A stretch of DNA of 64,000 nucleotides, from positions 218,356-282,355 of the forward strand of contig NZ_KE384187.1 in assembly GCF_000424445.1 (NCBI RefSeq). Reading direction: 5' to 3'. The notes under the pieces were generated by a model, which saw only the letters and a list, made by a program, of their open reading frames with translations, had not been told where the DNA came from and did no database searches. Numbering within the stretch: the first letter of the stretch is position 1; the number at the start of each line of letters is the position of its first letter. The position numbers and the translations under genes are program-made. Positions 60,426-64,000 of this stretch are shown here, in pieces. Source of the DNA: Oribacterium sp. NK2B42. GTDB lineage: Bacteria; Bacillota; Clostridia; Lachnospirales; Lachnospiraceae.

Positions 60426-61127
60426 ATGCCACAGATTAATATTCTTGTAGTAGATGATGAAAAGGAGATCGCCGAGCTTGTTGAGATCTATCTGGTGAGC
60501 GACGGATATAAGGTTTTCAAAGCCTATAACGCCGATGACGGACTAAGGATCCTGGATGAGCAGGAGATTCACCTGGTACTCCTTGATATCATGATGCCGG
60601 GTATGAACGGTCTCGAGATGTGTAAGAAGATACGTGAGAAGTCCAATATCCCCGTTATCATGCTTTCAGCAAAGTCTACAGATCTCGATAAGATCGTGGG
60701 ACTTACCGGAGGAGCTGACGATTACGTTACAAAGCCCTTTAATCCTCTTGAGCTCACAGCCAGAGTCAAGTCACAGCTTCGCAGATATACACAGTTAAAT
60801 CCGAACGCTGCCAACCAGTTTACAAACAATGAGATAACCATCCGCAATATGACTATCAATAAGGATAATCATAAGGTTATCATTGACGGAGAGGATATAA
60901 AGCTTACACCTATCGAGTTTGATATACTCTTCCTTCTGGCATCTCATCCGGGTAAGGTATTCTCTACAGATGAGATATTTGAGAAGGTATGGAACGAAAA
61001 GGTTTATGAGGCCAACAACACAGTTATGGTACATATCCGTCGTCTCCGCGGAAAGATGAAGGAAGACAGCAGAGAAAACAAGATCATTACCACCGTTTGG
61101 GGCGTTGGATATAAGATTGAAAAGTGA
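60426..61127 (+). CDS. OmpR/PhoB-family response regulator
   Basis: 233 residues. Receiver (1-115): VVDDEKEI, phospho-Asp in LLDIMMPGMNG (about residue 55), Lys in YVTKPFNP. DNA-binding winged helix (about 140-233): IKLTPIEFDILFLLASHPG and VMVHIRRLRGK. It most resembles VanR-type regulators. RBS AAAGGAG. The cognate kinase at 61308 follows after a terminator and repeat. Its position right after ppk1 hints at stress or envelope control. Confidence 0.93.
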   Translation: MPQINILVVDDEKEIAELVEIYLVSDGYKVFKAYNADDGLRILDEQEIHLVLLDIMMPGMNGLEMCKKIREKSNIPVIMLSAKSTDLDKIVGLTGGADDYVTKPFNPLELTARVKSQLRRYTQLNPNAANQFTNNEITIRNMTINKDNHKVIIDGEDIKLTPIEFDILFLLASHPGKVFSTDEIFEKVWNEKVYEANNTVMVHIRRLRGKMKEDSRENKIITTVWGVGYKIEK

Positions 61128-61131
61128 TTTT

Positions 61132-61180
61132 AAGCCGGACGGAGCACTGCGGACGCAGGAGTTCCTCCGGCTTTATTTGT
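61132..61180 (+). terminator. Terminator-like hairpin after response regulator
   Basis: AAGCCGGA pairs with TCCGGCTT, with inner stem (GGAG, CTGCG), followed by TATTTG. Read-through to the kinase gene is probably allowed. Confidence 0.65.
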
Positions 61181-61226
61181 AGAGTGCTATCGGTGTCATG
61201 GGGAACGGTCCTCAATTGCGATTGCC

Positions 61227-61264
61227 ACCTGGGACGGTTCTCAACCGCGAGAACCGTCCCAGGT
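61227..61264. repeat. GGGACGGTTC palindromic element, copy 3
   Basis: ACCTGGGACGGTTCTC and GAGAACCGTCCCAGGT are exact complements around AACCGC. A second, partial motif GGGGAACGGTCCTC lies just upstream (61199-61213). It sits between the response regulator and kinase genes. Confidence 0.88.
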
Positions 61265-61307
61265 AGTACACCCATGGCAGAGAACCATTGAAAGGTGAGA
61301 CAAAGCC

Positions 61308-62522
61308 TTGGATAACGAAAAAAAACAAAGTACCGGCAGGATCAGTACAGGACGCGGTTATATGATGCAGCTTATCGCCAATATAGGCGTTTCGGCAGTG
61401 ATCACCGCAGTTCTTGAGGTCTTTCTGGTCACCAATATTACAGCCATCACAAGTTTTCTTTATCAGACGGGAAACGACTCGCAGACAGTGAAACGTTTTG
61501 CTTTCGGGTCTACGATAAGTGTCCTTCTTTTTGTGCTGTTCGGAATAGCTGTTTTTTCTTTTATCTTTCTGATGATGCAGAGGAAAACGGCAAGAGACAT
61601 TGAGACCATCGCCAATGCGGTGCAGCAGATTTCGGAAGGGGATCTCACCACAAAGCTTGATGTCACCGGTGAGGGAGAGCTTACTGAAATTGCCGAAAAC
61701 ATCAGCCGTATGGAAAAGGATATCAGGGATCTCATCGAGAAGGAACGAAATTCAGAGCAGTCAAAAACGGATCTTATCACCAATGTTGCCCATGATCTGA
61801 GAACTCCGCTTACATCCATCATCGGATATCTGGAGCTTCTCAGAAAGAATAACAGCATTTCTCCGGAAATGAGACAAAAGTATCTGGATATAGCCTATAA
61901 CAAATCGGAGAGACTTCAGAAGCTTATCGAGGAGCTTTTCGGATTCACAAAGCTTTCCTACGGAAAAGTGAATCTGAACATCACAGAGGTTGATATAGTA
62001 AAGCTCCTGGCTCAGCTCCTTGAGGAAAGTTATCCGAATTTCGCCAAGAACGGGCTAAGCTACGATTATGTTTCCAATACCGGCTCCCAGATCATAGAAG
62101 CAGACGGAGATCTTCTGGCCAGGCTTTTTGACAATCTTATCAACAATGCCATCAAGTACGGTAAAGAGGGTAAGAGAGTTAAGGTCAACCTCCGTGCCGA
62201 CAGAGAGATCGTCACCATAAAGATCGTCAATTACGGTTATGTGATCCCGGAAAAGGAACTGCCTCTTATTTTTGACAGATTTTATAGGACTGACCACAGC
62301 CGTACCACTCAGAACGGTCCCGGCGGAACGGGCCTGGGACTTGCCATCGTTAAAAACATTACCGACATGCATCATGGTGCGGTTTCGGTATCTTCCGATC
62401 TTTCGGGAACGGTTTTCACCGTTAAGCTGAAGATCCACTTTGAGGAAGGGAAAGAGAATTTTGAATCCAGAAATATTGAATCCCACAATCATGACTCAAG
62501 AGGTTATGACTACAGAAGATAA
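61308..62522 (+). CDS. Membrane sensor histidine kinase
   Basis: 404 residues from TTG 61308 with AAAGGTGAG upstream. Two membrane helices (about 18-42 and 62-86) with a short outer loop, HAMP-like linker (QRKTARDIETIAN to EGDLTTKLDVTGEGE), HisKA (TNVAHDLRTPLTS, His162) and HATPase_c (NGPGGTGLGLAIVKNI). VanS-like, the partner of the regulator at 60426. Its end overlaps the next gene. Confidence 0.93.
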   Translation: MDNEKKQSTGRISTGRGYMMQLIANIGVSAVITAVLEVFLVTNITAITSFLYQTGNDSQTVKRFAFGSTISVLLFVLFGIAVFSFIFLMMQRKTARDIETIANAVQQISEGDLTTKLDVTGEGELTEIAENISRMEKDIRDLIEKERNSEQSKTDLITNVAHDLRTPLTSIIGYLELLRKNNSISPEMRQKYLDIAYNKSERLQKLIEELFGFTKLSYGKVNLNITEVDIVKLLAQLLEESYPNFAKNGLSYDYVSNTGSQIIEADGDLLARLFDNLINNAIKYGKEGKRVKVNLRADREIVTIKIVNYGYVIPEKELPLIFDRFYRTDHSRTTQNGPGGTGLGLAIVKNITDMHHGAVSVSSDLSGTVFTVKLKIHFEEGKENFESRNIESHNHDSRGYDYRR

Positions 62523-64000
62523 TGCAAGGCTTTCTTTACGCCTGCTTTCAAAGATAAAGATTATTTTTGCTGTGCTTTTCCTTGTGATGGTATTTCCTCT
62601 CATGGCGAAGGCGGACACCATTGATCTTTCCGTGACCTACGGGTATCAGAATACTGCCAAGGCCGGAAGATTTCTACCCTTAAGCATTACCATAGAAAAT
62701 ACAGGCGAAAAGACTTTTTCAGGTTATATCCATGTGTACATGGTGGAGTCTGAGGACAGTGTTTATGAGTACAGATACAGGAAGACGGTGGAAGGAGAAT
62801 CAGAGGACGTGCTGTCTGCCACTGTATCACTGAGCTCCGGTGTAAATCAGATCCTGGTGACTGCCGAGGATTCCAAGGGAGAGCTTTTAGGCTCAAGACG
62901 AGTCGGTCTTGACGTGGCGGGCTCTGACGCGGAGCTTATCATCGGACTCATTTCCCAGAGTCCGGAAACCCTTACCTATCTTGGAGGTGTCGGCATCAAT
63001 AACGGTATCCTCCGCACAAGAACCGTAACTCTCGATACGGATAATCTTCCGAAGGACAAGAAAGAGCTTGATCAGCTGGATGTGCTTTTTATTTCTGACT
63101 ACAACATTCAGAAGATGAAAGAAATCGAGGCTGAAACCATCATAGACTGGGTTAAAAAGGGCGGTGTCCTGGTTCTCGGAACAGGAGCAAAGGGGAATTT
63201 TGCTCTTGCGCCTTACTTTGACGGATATCTGAGAGAGCCCCTTATGCCGAGAGAAATGAAGCTCAATATGGGTGATCAGTATTCTGGAGGATCAGGCAAA
63301 AATATCCTTGATCTCAATGCTTCTGCCGTGACCCTTACCCGTGGAAGAGAGGTAATGTATTCCGACGGTGTTCCCATCATTTCAATGGTTACGGAGGGAA
63401 CGGGAGCTATAGCAGTCTCTGGCTATGACTTTTGCGATATCCAAAGATTTGCAACGGATCAGATGTTCTATGTGGATGACCTTTTTAAGGCGATACTCGG
63501 TCAGAACCGTCTGGACAAGCTGTCTGTTGCGGCATCGGAGAGGAGTCTCAAGCGTTACTGGGATATCCAGGCTCTCATGAATATGAGTGATCTCAGCAAG
63601 ATCCCTGAACCGCTGTTTTACGTGACGATTCTGTCTGCCTATGTGCTTCTGGTGGGTCCGGGACTTTATTTCTATCTCCGTACCCATGACATGATAAGGC
63701 TTTACAGGCCGGGGGTTATAGTGGTCACAGCCCTTGCGGCCATGCTCATATGGGTCATGGGTGTGGGAACCAGATTTTCAGGTCCCTTCCTTACCTACGC
63801 AAAGCTAAATGAAGTGTCCAAAGACAGTATTAACGAGATCGATTATGTAAATTTAAGGTCTCCCTATAACAGCACCTATACCTTTGATGTTAAATCCGAG
63901 TACTATGTATATCCGGTGCTTAAGGGATCCGACTACAACGGAGATATCCAGGAGCTTTCATTGGATACAGAGACCGGACATACCACCATCAATAATGACC
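62491..64000 (+). CDS. Large exported membrane-anchored protein with GATase1-like domain (5' part)
   Basis: Runs off the right edge; about 503 codons are seen. Start ATG 62491 or 62506 (both overlap the kinase gene; neither has an ideal RBS). A signal helix (KIIFAVLFLVMVFPLMAKA, about 25-45) is followed by a beta-rich extracellular domain. Then comes a fold like class I glutamine amidotransferases (DVLFISDYN, then IIDWVKKGGVLVLGTGAKGN). Membrane helices follow near 390-410 (PLFYVTILSAYVLLVGPGLY) and 415-435. The catalytic Cys of amidotransferases is not evident. Exact family unknown; it may be a surface or stress protein controlled by the adjoining two-component system. Confidence 0.7.
   Translation, partial: MTQEVMTTEDNARLSLRLLSKIKIIFAVLFLVMVFPLMAKADTIDLSVTYGYQNTAKAGRFLPLSITIENTGEKTFSGYIHVYMVESEDSVYEYRYRKTVEGESEDVLSATVSLSSGVNQILVTAEDSKGELLGSRRVGLDVAGSDAELIIGLISQSPETLTYLGGVGINNGILRTRTVTLDTDNLPKDKKELDQLDVLFISDYNIQKMKEIEAETIIDWVKKGGVLVLGTGAKGNFALAPYFDGYLREPLMPREMKLNMGDQYSGGSGKNILDLNASAVTLTRGREVMYSDGVPIISMVTEGTGAIAVSGYDFCDIQRFATDQMFYVDDLFKAILGQNRLDKLSVAASERSLKRYWDIQALMNMSDLSKIPEPLFYVTILSAYVLLVGPGLYFYLRTHDMIRLYRPGVIVVTALAAMLIWVMGVGTRFSGPFLTYAKLNEVSKDSINEIDYVNLRSPYNSTYTFDVKSEYYVYPVLKGSDYNGDIQELSLDTETGHTTINND

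Overview
The window reads as a chromosomal segment of a low-to-mid GC Firmicute, most likely a Lachnospiraceae member of the Butyrivibrio/Pseudobutyrivibrio kind. This rests on gene content (DUF4317, DUF4358, MBOAT/DHHW pairs, Thr/Glu-rich secreted linkers, RBSs close to AGGAGG) and is an inference; no rRNA gene is present to fix the taxonomy.

Layout. 1-2.4 kb: start of a secreted FMN/FAD flavoprotein divergent from a LysR regulator, a tandem array of five hairpins with an exact 54-bp period, and tRNA-Gly(CCC). 2.6-12.3 kb: an envelope island with three paralogous secreted SGNH hydrolases, a flavin reductase, a DUF4358 lipoprotein, an MBOAT O-acyltransferase, its DHHW partner and a membrane-anchored polysaccharide deacetylase. 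Together these look like machinery for adding and removing acyl groups on an extracellular glycan. 12.3-16.1 kb: M3 peptidase, RsuA-type pseudouridine synthase, DUF4317 protein.

16.2-23.6 kb: the most striking locus, a compact four-gene phosphorelay. It comprises an amino-acid-permease/histidine-kinase/receiver fusion, a receiver-GGDEF(degenerate)-EAL protein, a stand-alone HPt protein and a PAS-kinase with two receivers. It would couple amino-acid sensing to c-di-GMP breakdown.

23.9-31.8 kb: mnmA (minus strand), rfbA/rfbB/rfbD for dTDP-rhamnose (no rfbC here), glmM and leuA. 31.9-54.7 kb: a surface-polysaccharide region with about eight glycosyltransferases or transferase-like proteins, two MOP flippases, three membrane acyltransferases, a DegT aminotransferase with an ATP-grasp protein, and a DPM1-like/DUF2304/DUF2142 set that resembles an undecaprenyl-phosphate-sugar side-chain system. 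lrgAB and an L,D-transpeptidase lie within it. 54.8-55.0 kb: a previously untracked 27-residue hydrophobic peptide gene with two convergent promoters, read as a type I toxin-antitoxin locus. 55.3-64 kb: an ABC-2 polysaccharide exporter permease without its ATPase, plsC, pheA, ppk1, a two-component system and the start of a large membrane-anchored protein.

Between genes lie several families of dispersed palindromic elements: 37-nt hairpins with ends GACACGCAG/CTGCGTGTC (one tandem array, one single copy); GGGGACGGTTC palindromes (three or four copies); a GGAAAATG-AAGGGA palindrome (three copies, one joined to a 3' half of tRNA-Gly); and a 71-74 nt two-hairpin element placed just upstream of both rfbB and plsC.
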